Source: Sphingomonas adhaesiva (GTDB taxonomy: Bacteria > Pseudomonadota > Alphaproteobacteria > Sphingomonadales > Sphingomonadaceae). Taken from it: DNA of 64,000 bases. The stretch lies in contig NZ_NWVC01000010.1 of NCBI RefSeq assembly GCF_002374855.1, positions 1-64,000 on the forward strand, written 5' to 3'. The notes beneath the pieces are model-generated. The model searched no databases, was not told where the DNA came from, and was given only the letters and a program-made list of their open reading frames with translations. Shown in pieces: positions 35,655 to 43,935 of this stretch; position 1 is the stretch's first letter, and every line of letters begins with the position of its first letter. The translations under genes were made by a program, and so were the position numbers.

Positions 35655-36986
35655 ATGACGATATCGAAGAAGACGATCGGCGGGGGCGCGATGCTGGCGC
35701 TCGGCGCGCTGGCCGCCAGCCCGGCGCTCGCGCAGGCCGCCGCCGCCGCACCGACCGTCAACAAGGGCGACACCGCGTGGATGATGACGTCCACCGTGCT
35801 GGTGCTGATGATGATCGTGCCGGGGCTGGCGCTGTTCTACGGCGGGCTTACCCGCGCGAAGAACATGCTGTCGACGATGACGCAGATCGGTGCGGTCGCG
35901 TGCCTCGCGATGCTGATCTGGGTGATGTACGGCTATACCATGGCCTTCGGCGACGGCGGCAACGACTTCATCTCCGGCTTCGGCAAGGCGTTCCTGAAGG
36001 GGATCACCCCGGATTCGGTCGCCGCCACCTTCACCGCCGGGGTCGCGATCCCCGAATATGTCTTCGTCTGTTTCCAGATGACCTTCGCCGCGATCACCGT
36101 CGCGCTGGTGCTGGGATCGGTCGTGGAGCGGATGAAATTTTCCGCGGTGATGGTGTTCGGCGCCATCTGGCTCACGATCGTCTATTTCCCGATCGCGCAC
36201 ATGGTGTGGGCATCGGGCGGCCTGTTCTTCAAGATGGGTGCGCTGGACTTCGCGGGCGGCACCGTGGTGCACATCAACGCCGGCGTGTCGGCGCTGGTCG
36301 CCTCGCTGATCCTGGGCAAGCGCATCGGTTATCCGACCGAGCGGATCGTGCCGCACTCGCTGACGATGACCGGTGTGGGCACCGGCCTGCTGTGGGTCGG
36401 CTGGTTCGGGTTCAACGCCGGTTCGGCGCTGGAGGCCAACGGATCGGCGGCGCTGGCGATGATCAACACCTTCGTCGCGACCGCGGCGGGCGGGCTGTTC
36501 TGGATGCTGGCGGAACGGCTGAACGGCCACAAGGGATCGGCACTGGGCTTCTGCTCGGGCATCGTCGCCGGACTGGTCGCGGTCACCCCGGCGGCGGGCA
36601 ATTCCGGCCCGTTCGGCGCGATCGTGCTGGGCGCGGTCGCCTCGGTGATCTGCTTCTACGCCGTGTCGGTGCTCAAGCCGAAGCTGGGCTATGACGATGC
36701 GCTCGACGCCTTCGGCGTCCACGGCATCGGCGGCATGATCGGCGCGGTCGGCACCGCGATCGTCTACGCCCCGTCGCTGGGCGGGCCGGGCAAGCCGGAC
36801 TTCGCGATCGGATCGCAGCTGACCACGCAGGTCATCGCGGTGGTCACCACCATCGTATGGGCGACGATCGGCACCGTGATCGCCACCTATGCCGCCAAGG
36901 CGCTGACCGGGCTGCGCGTCAGTGCGGAGGTCGAGCGCGAAGGCCTCGACCTCGGCGAGCATGGCGAGCGCGCCTACAACAGTTGA
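35655..36986 (+). CDS. amtB: Ammonium transporter
   Basis: AmtB carries ammonium across the inner membrane. The 443 residues start with a cleavable-looking signal (AMLALGALAASPALAQA), as in E. coli AmtB, then about 11 membrane spans. Hallmarks are ALFYGGLTRAKNMLSTM, FAGGTVVHINAG (first pore His), GWFGFNAGSAL and DDALDAFGVHGIGG (second pore His and the family signature). GAGGGGGGTGACA precedes the ATG. It is co-transcribed with glnK, 11 bases downstream. Confidence 0.97.
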   Translation: MTISKKTIGGGAMLALGALAASPALAQAAAAAPTVNKGDTAWMMTSTVLVLMMIVPGLALFYGGLTRAKNMLSTMTQIGAVACLAMLIWVMYGYTMAFGDGGNDFISGFGKAFLKGITPDSVAATFTAGVAIPEYVFVCFQMTFAAITVALVLGSVVERMKFSAVMVFGAIWLTIVYFPIAHMVWASGGLFFKMGALDFAGGTVVHINAGVSALVASLILGKRIGYPTERIVPHSLTMTGVGTGLLWVGWFGFNAGSALEANGSAALAMINTFVATAAGGLFWMLAERLNGHKGSALGFCSGIVAGLVAVTPAAGNSGPFGAIVLGAVASVICFYAVSVLKPKLGYDDALDAFGVHGIGGMIGAVGTAIVYAPSLGGPGKPDFAIGSQLTTQVIAVVTTIVWATIGTVIATYAAKALTGLRVSAEVEREGLDLGEHGERAYNS

Positions 36987-37048
36987 CGAGATTGCGGCGG
37001 CGGGACGGCCCGCCACCGCTCACCAGGTTCCTCCTGCGGACACACCTC

Positions 37049-37080
37049 GACCCGGTACGGCGACGTACCGGGTCTTTTTT
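37049..37080 (+). terminator. Rho-independent terminator of glnK-amtB
   Basis: GACCCGGTACG (37049-37059) and CGTACCGGGTC (37064-37074) form a perfect 11-base-pair stem closed by a GCGA loop of the GNRA type, followed directly by six T (37075-37080). This is the clearest intrinsic terminator in the window and lies 63 bases after the amtB stop. Confidence 0.93.
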
Positions 37081-37106
37081 GGTGGGCGCGGGGTGGCGCT
37101 CATTCC

Positions 37107-37133
37107 GTCATGCCGGACTTGTTCCGGCATCCA
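37107..37133. repeat. Palindromic repeat, ATGCCGGAC family
   Basis: The core is ATGCCGGACTTGTTCCGGCAT, flanked by GTC and CCA. It is nearly the same as the copy at 12878-12904 and opposite in orientation to the copy 40 bases downstream. Confidence 0.8.
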
Positions 37134-37173
37134 GGGTTCCGCACGATCAACGGCTGACAGTTGCGCGGGGCGG

Positions 37174-37200
37174 TGGATGCCGGAACGAGTCCGGCATGAC
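37174..37200. repeat. Palindromic repeat, ATGCCGGAC family, inverted copy
   Basis: The core is ATGCCGGAACGAGTCCGGCAT, flanked by TGG and GAC, which are the complements of the flanks at 37107-37133. The two copies form an inverted pair, as in REP-type elements that occur as doublets. Confidence 0.8.
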
Positions 37201-37310
37201 GGAGAGTTAATGGCGGGACCGTCGGCGCACGGTTTGGATATGGTCACGGTTCGCCCGGGCCACATCAAGGCACCGGTGCCCCGATGGGCGCGGGCACGCC
37301 CGTTCCCGCG

Positions 37311-38108
37311 CTACCGCGGCAGGCGGATCTCGAAGACGGTGGGCCAGCGTTTGCCCGTGACGAACAGCCGGCGCTCGTCCGCGTCCCAGGCGATGCCGTT
37401 GGCGACCGCCTCCGGATCGGTCGCGCCGACCTCCGCGACGATCGCGCGCAGGTCGATGACGCCGGTGACGCGCCCCGATGCGGGGTCGATGCGGACGATG
37501 AACGGCTGGTGCCAGACATTGGCGAGGATCGCGCCGCCGACCACCTCCAGTTCGTTGAGCTGGGTCAGCGGGCGACCGGCAAGCGTCACCGACACCGTAC
37601 GGCGTACCGCCAGCGTCGCGGGATCGTGGAAGGTCAGCGTCGCGCTGCCGTCCGACCGGACCAGGCCGGTGGCATCGCTCGCCAGCCCCCAGCCCTCGCC
37701 CGCATAGCGCAGCATGCCCAGCCGCTTCAGCGTGGGCGCGGCCCAGCGGTGAGCGATGCCGTCATGCCATGTCAGGCTGACCAATTGCCCCTTCCACGCC
37801 GCCAGCCCTTCGCCGAACTGCGCCGCGGGGATCGTCGCGCGCGCGGTGACCTTGCCGGTGGCCAGGTCGACGCGGCGCACGTCCGACTGCCCCTCCAGAC
37901 CGACACTTTCGACCAGCTGCCCGCCGTTCCAGATCAGCCCTTCGGTGAAGGCCGCGGCATCGTGCGGGTAGCGCGCGACGACGGTGGGGACGATCAGCGG
38001 CGGGCGCTGCGCGGCCGCGGCGGCGGGCGCCGCGGGGGCAGCGGCCTGCGGTACGGCGGAGGCAGGCGCGACCAGCGCCACGAGCGGGAGGAGGAACCAG
38101 CGCGTCAT
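37311..38108 (-). CDS. Glutaminyl-peptide cyclotransferase (glutamine cyclotransferase family)
   Basis: This enzyme family converts N-terminal glutamine to pyroglutamate. The 265-residue protein has a signal peptide (RWFLLPLVALVAPASAV) and so is periplasmic. It is a beta-propeller with HDAAAFTEGLIWNGGQLVESVG, GEGLAAWKGQLVSLTWHDG, LNELEVVGGAILANVWH and NGIAWDADERRLFVTGKRWP, which are the core motifs of the plant-type cyclotransferases. The ATG at 38108 begins the signal peptide; longer starts add only repeat-derived sequence. Confidence 0.9.
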   Translation of the reverse strand: MTRWFLLPLVALVAPASAVPQAAAPAAPAAAAAQRPPLIVPTVVARYPHDAAAFTEGLIWNGGQLVESVGLEGQSDVRRVDLATGKVTARATIPAAQFGEGLAAWKGQLVSLTWHDGIAHRWAAPTLKRLGMLRYAGEGWGLASDATGLVRSDGSATLTFHDPATLAVRRTVSVTLAGRPLTQLNELEVVGGAILANVWHQPFIVRIDPASGRVTGVIDLRAIVAEVGATDPEAVANGIAWDADERRLFVTGKRWPTVFEIRLPR

Positions 38109-38177
38109 CGCGACAGGCTTACCGCGGATGGCGGGGCGCGTCATCGACTTTGGGGCGGGGCGCCGGGAAGAAGGGTG

Positions 38178-38206
38178 TTCGCGCGGAGGCGTGGAGGCGC
38201 GGGGAG
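38178..38206. repeat. 29-base purine-rich repeat, single copy
   Basis: It begins TTCGCGCGGAGGCGTGG and keeps the 29-base length and layout of the copies at 12644, 12746, 47144 and 47245, differing from them only by A/G or C/T changes. It has no inverted partner nearby. Confidence 0.6.
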
Positions 38207-38302
38207 GTGGCGGCGGGCGGGGCGGTTGGACGTTCGGCGCCGGTCGCAATGTTTCGGTGGCGCAGTGACGCGACCTCGCTGACCTGTGCGCATGCGGCAC
38301 GA

Positions 38303-38330
38303 TGGATGCCGGAACACGTCCGGCATGACG
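38303..38330. repeat. Palindromic repeat, ATGCCGGAC family
   Basis: The core is ATGCCGGAACACGTCCGGCAT, flanked by TGG and GACG, in the same orientation as the copy at 37174-37200. It is solitary here. Confidence 0.78.
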
Positions 38331-38402
38331 GGGCGCATCACGCGGGCGGCGATACCGTTTCCAGACCGCCGCGTACCTGCGATCGTCACCGCACCAACGA
38401 CA

Positions 38403-38434
38403 ACGGCCCGCCCGGCGGGTGCCGGACGGGCCGT
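38403..38434 (-). terminator. Hairpin downstream of the cold-shock gene
   Basis: ACGGCCCG (38403-38410) pairs with CGGGCCGT (38427-38434) around a 16-base GC-rich loop, 28 bases past the stop of the minus-strand cold-shock gene. Read on that strand it is followed by the mildly T-rich TTGTCGTTGG, so it may be a terminator of moderate strength. Confidence 0.5.
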
Positions 38435-38462
38435 CGTTCGATCAACGTCGGTCAGGAAGCGA

Positions 38463-39281
38463 TCAGCTGCCCGATTCGAGGTTCACCGCCGCATACTTGC
38501 CGCGACGATCGACTTCGATTTCGAAGCTGAGGCGGTCGCCTTCGTTCAGGGTCGGCATCCCCGCACGCTCGACGGCGGAGATGTGGACGAACGCGTCGGG
38601 CTGGCCGTCGTCGCGCTGAATGAAGCCGAAGCCCTTCATCGCGTTGAAGAACTTGACCGTGCCGGTCGCCTTCTCACCGGTCAGCTGGCGCTGCGGGGCA
38701 CCGCCGGCGCGCGGGCCGCGATCGCCACCGCCGAAGCCGCCGTCACGCGGGGCGCGTTCCTGCACCGCCATCGGCTCGCCGTCGATCTTGAGATCGGTGG
38801 CCGAGATGCGGCCGCCGCGATCGACCAGGGTGAAGCCGAGCGGCTGGCCCTCGGCCAGGCCGGTCAGGCCGGCCTGCTCCACGGCGGAGATGTGGACGAA
38901 CACGTCCTCACCGCCGTCGTCGCGGACGATGAAGCCGAAGCCCTTCTGGCCGTTGAAGAACTTGACCACGCCGGTGCCTTCGCCGACGACCTGCGGGGGC
39001 ATCCCGCGGCCACCGCCGCCGAAACCGCCGCCGCCACCACCGCCGAAGCCGCGACCACCGCCGCCGCCACCGCCGAAGCCGCCGCCACCGAAACCACCGC
39101 CGCCGCCGCCGAAGCCGCGACCACCGCCGCCGCCGCCGAAGCCGCCGCGGTCCTCATAACCGAAGCCGCCGCCGCCGAAGCCGCCACCGCCGCCGAAATC
39201 GTCACTGCCGCCGCCGAAACCATCGCGCTTGTCGCGCCCACGCCCGCCGCGATTGCCGCGGCCGCCCTTGTCGTAACCCAT
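38463..39281 (-). CDS. Double cold-shock-domain protein with Gly-rich N-terminus
   Basis: This 272-residue protein combines an N-terminal Arg/Gly then Gly/Phe-rich region (residues 1 to about 95, runs of G with F, R and Y) with two cold-shock domains. CSD1, at about 102-166, has VVKFFN, KGFGFI and VFVHIS; CSD2, at about 206-268, has TVKFFN, KGFGFI and FVHIS. Both retain RNP1 and RNP2 aromatic residues, so both should bind single-stranded RNA or DNA. The RGG/FGG region is of the kind that can drive phase separation. I chose MGYDKGG at 39281; ATGs at 39320 and 39329 are possible. Confidence 0.92.
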   Translation of the reverse strand: MGYDKGGRGNRGGRGRDKRDGFGGGSDDFGGGGGFGGGGFGYEDRGGFGGGGGGRGFGGGGGGFGGGGFGGGGGGGRGFGGGGGGGFGGGGRGMPPQVVGEGTGVVKFFNGQKGFGFIVRDDGGEDVFVHISAVEQAGLTGLAEGQPLGFTLVDRGGRISATDLKIDGEPMAVQERAPRDGGFGGGDRGPRAGGAPQRQLTGEKATGTVKFFNAMKGFGFIQRDDGQPDAFVHISAVERAGMPTLNEGDRLSFEIEVDRRGKYAAVNLESGS

Positions 39282-39582
39282 AACCCTGTTCGTCTTCCCG
39301 GTCCGCCCGAACGATTGCATCGAGGCCACGCGCAGGACGGCGAACGCGGCTCCCCGGGCGCAGATGACAATCGCGCCTCATCCCATCCATAGCCGATCCG
39401 ATCACGCGCGGCGAATCGTTTTGCGCATCTTTTCGTGTCCGCATGTCGATTTTGTCCGCAACGATCGCAACTTGGGCACAATTCATCGCACGTCGTGCCG
39501 GCCCCGCCCCGCTCATGCCGCAATCGCGCCGCCGGTGACGTGAAGCGTTGAGCCGCGCGCCCGGCCCCGCTAGAGCGCGATC
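39282..39582. other. Divergent spacer with the cold-shock leader
   Basis: These 301 bases separate the minus-strand cold-shock gene from the plus-strand RNase D-like gene. An AT-richer zone (about 39415-39490, with TTTTGCGCATCTTTTCG and CGATTTTGTCC) probably holds the cold-shock promoter, which would give a leader of over 100 bases, as is usual for cold-shock genes. I could not place -35/-10 boxes with confidence. Confidence 0.5.
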
Positions 39583-40203
39583 ATGGCCGTATTTTTTCAC
39601 GAAGAAGACCTGCCGGGCGACGTGTTCGCCCCCGGCGCCGCGATCGCGGTGGATACCGAGACGATGGGGCTGATCACCGCGCGCGACCGGCTGTGCCTGG
39701 TCCAGCTGTCCGACGGGCTGGGCGACGAGCATCTGGTGCGGTTCGGCCCGGGCAGCGATTATGCCGCGCCGGTGCTGCGCGCGGTCCTGGCCGATCCGGG
39801 GCGCGTGAAGCTGTATCATTTTGGCCGATTCGATATCGCCGCGATCCGCCATTACCTGGGCGTCGTCGCCGCGCCGGTCTATTGCACCAAGATCGCCTCG
39901 CGGCTGGTGCGCACCTATACCGACCGCCACGGGTTGAAGGAACTGGTGCGCGAACTGCTGGGGCAGGACATTTCCAAGCAGCAGCAATCGTCCGACTGGG
40001 GCGGGCCGGACCTGTCGGAGGCGCAGCGCGACTATGCCGCGTCGGACGTGCGCTACCTCCACCGCCTGCGCGAGGAGCTGGACCGCCGGCTGGTGCGCGA
40101 GGGGCGCACCGCGCTGGCACAGGCATGTTTCGATTTCCTGCCGGCGCGCGCCGAGCTGGATCTGGCCGGCTGGCCGGAAACGGACATCTTCGCGCATGTC
40201 TGA
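39583..40203 (+). CDS. rnd: RNase D-like 3'-5' exonuclease (DEDDy)
   Basis: The 206 residues hold only the catalytic domain. AVDTETMGL gives the first Asp and Glu, FGRFDIAAIRHYL the second Asp, and DYAASDVRYLHRL the Tyr-x3-Asp of the DEDDy class. A typical RNase D of about 370 residues also has HRDC domains, which are missing here, so this is the short single-domain form common in alphaproteobacteria. It probably trims structured RNA 3' ends. It overlaps lptC by 8 bases. Confidence 0.9.
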   Translation: MAVFFHEEDLPGDVFAPGAAIAVDTETMGLITARDRLCLVQLSDGLGDEHLVRFGPGSDYAAPVLRAVLADPGRVKLYHFGRFDIAAIRHYLGVVAAPVYCTKIASRLVRTYTDRHGLKELVRELLGQDISKQQQSSDWGGPDLSEAQRDYAASDVRYLHRLREELDRRLVREGRTALAQACFDFLPARAELDLAGWPETDIFAHV

Positions 40204-40834
40204 CGTCGCGGTGCGATCGCGGTCGGCGCGGCAACGCTGGGCGCTGCCCGGCGGGCGGCACGACCATGTGATCGCCACCGCCAACTGGCTGCTGCCGGTG
40301 TCGATCGGCGTGCTGGCCGCCTTCCTGGTGCTCGCCCCGCTGACGATGGGCGGCGAATCGTCGTTCGTGCTCGACAAGAACAAGGTCGAGGTGGCCAAGG
40401 AGCGGATGAAGATCGAGGCCGCGCGCTATCGCGGCACCGACGGCAAGGGGCAGCCGTTCGAGCTGGACGCCGGCTCCGCGGTGCAGAAGAGCTCCGCCGA
40501 ACCGATCGTGCGCATCCAGGACCTGGCCGCCGCGATCCGCCTGTCGGACGGCCCCGCCACGGTGAAGGCGCCGTCGGGCCGCTACGACATGGACACCGAA
40601 CAGGTGAAGGTGGACGGCCCGATCGCGGTGCGCGGACCGAACAATTACGCGCTCGACACGCAGGACGCGGTCGTCGACCTGAAGACGCGCCAGCTGCAAT
40701 CGACCGGCGCGGTGACCGGCACGGTGCGGCAGGGGACGTTCAGCGCCAATTCGATGCGCGCCGACCTCGAATCGCGGACCGTGCGGCTGGACGGCAATGC
40801 CCGCTTGCGGATCGACCCGCGAGCGACGAAATAG
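40196..40834 (+). CDS. lptC: LPS export ABC transporter periplasmic protein LptC
   Basis: LptC is the bitopic link between the LptB2FG ABC transporter and LptA. The 212-residue protein has a cytosolic N-tail, one membrane segment (WLLPVSIGVLAAFLVLAPLTM, about residues 31-51) and a periplasmic beta-jellyroll part (GTDGKGQPFELDAGSAVQ, SGRYDMDTEQVKVDGPIAV). It is followed directly by lptA and, 121 bases on, lptB, so the Lpt bridge genes are clustered. The ATG at 40196 lies inside the end of rnd. Confidence 0.92.
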   Translation: MSDVAVRSRSARQRWALPGGRHDHVIATANWLLPVSIGVLAAFLVLAPLTMGGESSFVLDKNKVEVAKERMKIEAARYRGTDGKGQPFELDAGSAVQKSSAEPIVRIQDLAAAIRLSDGPATVKAPSGRYDMDTEQVKVDGPIAVRGPNNYALDTQDAVVDLKTRQLQSTGAVTGTVRQGTFSANSMRADLESRTVRLDGNARLRIDPRATK

Positions 40835-40840
40835 CCCGCC

Positions 40841-41383
40841 ATGTCGCGCCACGCCGCTTTCCCGATCCTCGCGCTCGCGCTTGCCATTGCGGCGCCGGCC
40901 ACGGCGCAGACGCGCCACGATACCAACGCGCCGGTCAACGTCGCGGCGGACCATATCGAGTTGCAGGATCGCGCCAACCGCGCGGTCTTCGCCGGCAACG
41001 TTCAGGTCCAGCAGGCGGAAATGACGCTGCGCGCGCAGCGTATCGTGCTGACCTACACCGGGCAGATCGAGGGCGGGAACCCGCAGATCTCGCGCATGGA
41101 CGCCAGCGGCGGGGTGACGGTGATCCGCCCGGACCAGACCGCGCGCAGCCAGTTCGCGGTCTATGACCTCAACCGCCGGATCATCACGATGCTGGGCGCG
41201 GTGCGGCTGACGCAGGGCGGCAGCACGGTGAACGGCGGGCGGCTGACCATCAACCTCGATTCGGGGCGCGCGGTGATCGACGGATCGTCGGTGGCGGGCG
41301 GCGGCAGCGGCGCGAACGGCGTCCAGCCGGCCCCCAACGGGCGCGTCACCGGCACGTTCGCGGTGCCCAAACGCAACAACTGA
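40841..41383 (+). CDS. lptA: LPS transport periplasmic protein LptA (OstA-like)
   Basis: The 180-residue protein has a signal peptide (ILALALAIAAPATAQT) and one OstA-type domain: NVAADHIELQDRANRAVFAGNVQVQQAEMTLRAQRIVLTY, then RMDASGGVTVIRPDQTARSQ and GAVRLTQGGSTVNGGRLTINL. LptA polymerises into the periplasmic bridge that carries LPS (here perhaps the glycosphingolipid or LPS-like lipid of the outer leaflet). It starts 6 bases after lptC. Confidence 0.93.
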   Translation: MSRHAAFPILALALAIAAPATAQTRHDTNAPVNVAADHIELQDRANRAVFAGNVQVQQAEMTLRAQRIVLTYTGQIEGGNPQISRMDASGGVTVIRPDQTARSQFAVYDLNRRIITMLGAVRLTQGGSTVNGGRLTINLDSGRAVIDGSSVAGGGSGANGVQPAPNGRVTGTFAVPKRNN

Positions 41384-41504
41384 CCGGCAAGTCGGCGCGC
41401 CGCGCCACGTCGGGGCTATGCCGCGCGCGCGCCATCATGCATGAATCCTGCCAAGGCGCCGTGCCAGCACGTCGCCGCCCGTTGTTTCGCGAGGCCGAAC
41501 GCCG

Positions 41505-42284
41505 ATGGATGTGATGACCACCCCGCTCGACCAGGTCGAGGCGATCCACGAGGCGCCCGTGACGGACGGGCTGCAGGTGGTGTCGATCGCCAAAAGCTAT
41601 GACAAGCGCGTCGTGCTGACCGACGTGTCGGTATCGGTCGGGCGCGGCGAGGTGATCGGGCTGCTCGGCCCCAACGGCGCGGGCAAGACGACTTGTTTCT
41701 ATTCGGTGATGGGGCTGGTGAAGCCCGATTCGGGCCGCATCATGCTGGACGGGCACGATATCACCGGCCTGCCGATGTATCGCCGCGCGATCCTGGGCCT
41801 GGGCTATCTGCCGCAGGAAACGTCGATCTTCCGCGGGCTGACGATCGAGAAGAACATCCTGACCGTGCTGGAACTGGCCGAACCGGATGCGGCGGCGCGC
41901 GCCGAGAAGCTGGAGAAGCTGCTGGGCGAATTCGGGCTGACGCGGCTGCGCGATGCGCCCGCGATGGCGCTGTCGGGCGGCGAGCGGCGGCGCGCGGAAA
42001 TCGCGCGCGCGCTGGCCGCCGACCCGTCGATCATGCTGCTGGACGAACCCTTCGCGGGGATCGACCCGATCTCGATCGCGGATATCCGCGACCTGGTGTG
42101 CCAGTTGAAGGAACGCGGGATCGGCGTGCTGATCACCGACCACAATGTGCGCGAGACGCTGGACATCGTCGACCGCGGCTACATCATCTACGACGGCAAG
42201 GTGCTGTTCACCGGCAGCCCGGACGAACTGGTCCGCGACGAGAACGTGCGCCGCCTGTACCTGGGCGAAAGTTTCACGCTGTAG
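41505..42284 (+). CDS. lptB: LPS export ABC transporter ATPase LptB
   Basis: The 259 residues contain Walker A LLGPNGAGKTTCFYSVMG, the Q-loop GYLPQETSIFRGLTIEKN (a characteristic LptB stretch), signature LSGGERRRAEIARAL, Walker B IMLLDEPFAGIDP and ITDHNVRETL. It powers LPS extraction with LptF and LptG, which are not in the window. It carries an N-terminal extension of about 25 residues beyond the usual start. rpoN follows after 43 bases, a conserved order in proteobacteria. Confidence 0.96.
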   Translation: MDVMTTPLDQVEAIHEAPVTDGLQVVSIAKSYDKRVVLTDVSVSVGRGEVIGLLGPNGAGKTTCFYSVMGLVKPDSGRIMLDGHDITGLPMYRRAILGLGYLPQETSIFRGLTIEKNILTVLELAEPDAAARAEKLEKLLGEFGLTRLRDAPAMALSGGERRRAEIARALAADPSIMLLDEPFAGIDPISIADIRDLVCQLKERGIGVLITDHNVRETLDIVDRGYIIYDGKVLFTGSPDELVRDENVRRLYLGESFTL

Positions 42285-42327
42285 CTTCCATGGCCCGGCC
42301 CCTCGCCTCCGATCGCCGCCGCCCCGC

Positions 42328-43806
42328 ATGACGCTCGCGCCGCGCCTCGACCTGCGCCAGTCGCAATCGCTGGTGATGACGCCGCAGCTGCAGCAGGCGA
42401 TCAAGCTGCTGACGCTGTCCAACCTGGAAATCGAGGGGGTGATCGCCGAGGAGATCGAGAAGAACCCGCTGCTGGAAACCGCGCCCGCCGCGGGCGACGC
42501 CCCGGCCGCCGCCCCCGCCGACGCGCCTGCCCCGGCGCGCGAGGAACCGGCCGGCGCGGACGAACTGGTGATGGCCGGCGAGGGCGCGGGCGAATCGCTG
42601 GACGTCGATATCGCCGCCGAACGCTTCGACGACGGGCCGGGCGACCATGCCGGCCCGTCCGCCGGGGCGACCGCCAGCGGATCGGCATCGGGCGAGGCGA
42701 TCGATTTCGACAGTTTCGCCGACACCAGCGAAAGCCTGGCCGACGTGTTGCTGGCGCAGGCGGGGGCGGCCTTCGCGGGGGCCGACCTGATGATCGCGCG
42801 CGCGCTGATCGACCAGATCGACGAGGCCGGCTATCTGCGCGCCGACCTGATCGACGTGGCGCGGCGGCTGGGCGTGCCGCTGTCGCGGATCGAGGCGGTG
42901 CTGGCGGGCATCCAGCGGTTCGAGCCGACCGGCGTGGGCGCGCGCGACCTGGCCGAATGCCTGGCGATCCAGGCGCGCGAGGCGGATCGCTACGATCCGT
43001 GCATGGCGCGGCTGATCGACAATCTCGACTGGCTGGCGCGCGGCGACCTTTCGCGGCTCAGGCGGCTGTGCGGGGTGGATGACGAGGATCTGGCCGACAT
43101 GATCCGCGAATTGCGCGGCTATGATCCCAAGCCCGGCTGCCGGTTCGGCGGCGACACGCCGATGCCGGTCATCCCGGACCTGACGGTGGTGCGCACGCGC
43201 GACGGCTGGGCGATCGAGATGAACAGCGCGACGCTGCCGCGCGTGCTGGTCAACCGGCGCTATTACGGGGAATTGTCGGCCGGGCCGCAGGACAAGGGCA
43301 GCAAGGCGTGGCTGGCGGAAAAGCTGGCCAGCGCCAACTGGCTGGTCAAGGCGCTGGACCAGCGGCAGCGCACGATCATCCGCGTCGCGACCGAGATCGT
43401 GAAGCAGCAGGAGGCGTTCTTTCTGAAGGGGGTCGCGCACCTCAGGCCGCTGACGCTGCGGCAGGTGGCCGAGGCGATCGAGATGCACGAATCGACCGTC
43501 AGCCGCGTGACCAGCAACAAATATCTCAGCTGCGCGCGCGGATTGTTCGAGCTGAAATATTTCTTCACCTCCGCGATCCAGGCCGCGGACGGCGGCGATG
43601 CGGTGTCGGCGGAGGCGGTCAAGAGCGCGATCCGCGCGCTGATCGCGGGCGAGGGCGACACGATCCTGTCGGACGATACGCTGGTGGAGATGCTGAACGC
43701 CAAGGGCTTCGGCATCGCGCGGCGCACGGTGGCGAAATATCGCGAAGCGATGGGGATCGGCAGTTCGGTACAGCGCCGGCGCGCGAAGGCGTTGCAGGGG
43801 GCGTAG
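42328..43806 (+). CDS. rpoN: RNA polymerase sigma-54 factor
   Basis: The 492 residues start LAPRLDLRQSQSLVMTPQLQQAIKLLTLSN, the Q-rich activator-interacting region I, followed by an acidic region II. The core-binding domain has EPTGVGARDLAECLAIQ, the helix-turn-helix part has LRQVAEAIEMHESTVSRVTSNKY, and the RpoN box is IARRTVAKYREAMGI. It would read the promoter at 35255. The usual downstream hpf and ptsN genes are absent; two hairpin repeats and a convergent peptidase gene follow instead. Confidence 0.97.
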   Translation: MTLAPRLDLRQSQSLVMTPQLQQAIKLLTLSNLEIEGVIAEEIEKNPLLETAPAAGDAPAAAPADAPAPAREEPAGADELVMAGEGAGESLDVDIAAERFDDGPGDHAGPSAGATASGSASGEAIDFDSFADTSESLADVLLAQAGAAFAGADLMIARALIDQIDEAGYLRADLIDVARRLGVPLSRIEAVLAGIQRFEPTGVGARDLAECLAIQAREADRYDPCMARLIDNLDWLARGDLSRLRRLCGVDDEDLADMIRELRGYDPKPGCRFGGDTPMPVIPDLTVVRTRDGWAIEMNSATLPRVLVNRRYYGELSAGPQDKGSKAWLAEKLASANWLVKALDQRQRTIIRVATEIVKQQEAFFLKGVAHLRPLTLRQVAEAIEMHESTVSRVTSNKYLSCARGLFELKYFFTSAIQAADGGDAVSAEAVKSAIRALIAGEGDTILSDDTLVEMLNAKGFGIARRTVAKYREAMGIGSSVQRRRAKALQGA

Positions 43807-43823
43807 CGGTTCGCGTTGACGTC

Positions 43824-43898
43824 ATCCCGGCGGAAGCCGGGATCTCCTGCGGCTAAGCGCACCGGTCATCACGGGGAGGCCCCAGCTTTCGCTGGGGC
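43824..43898. repeat. Two adjacent 8-base-pair palindromes
   Basis: ATCCCGGC-GGAA-GCCGGGAT occupies 43824-43843 and GCCCCAGC-TTTC-GCTGGGGC occupies 43879-43898. Both are perfect stems with 4-base loops. They lie between convergent rpoN and the S10 peptidase gene and could end both transcripts, though neither has a T-run. Their sequences differ from the ATGCCGGAC family, so they are a separate repeat class. Confidence 0.7.
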
Positions 43899-43935
43899 GA
43901 CGCGGTGCGGGGCGACCGACTGGGGCCGCCGGCCG

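Larger units (their letters stand above)
36987..37310. other. Intergenic region: terminator plus paired palindromic repeats
   Basis: These 324 bases between convergent amtB and the cyclotransferase gene hold a strong terminator (37049-37080) and two copies, in opposite orientation, of the ATGCCGGAC palindrome (37107-37133 and 37174-37200). No gene is evident. The last 100 bases before the cyclotransferase stop show no recognised feature. Confidence 0.65.
38109..38462. other. 354-base intergenic region with repeats and a hairpin
   Basis: No gene is seen. It carries a single copy of the 29-base TTCRCGCRRAGRCG repeat (38178-38206), a palindrome of the ATGCCGGAC family (38303-38330) and a GC-rich hairpin (38403-38434) that may end the cold-shock transcript. 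Confidence 0.6.

Noticed and set aside
38990..39260. GGCGGTGGT-like tandem repeats as a CRISPR or microsatellite
   Set aside because: They encode the in-frame Gly/Phe-rich tail of the cold-shock protein and have no spacer structure.
41384..41504. A small gene between lptA and lptB
   Set aside because: Short frames have no ribosome-binding site or recognisable motif, so it was treated as spacer, probably with a promoter for lptB-rpoN.
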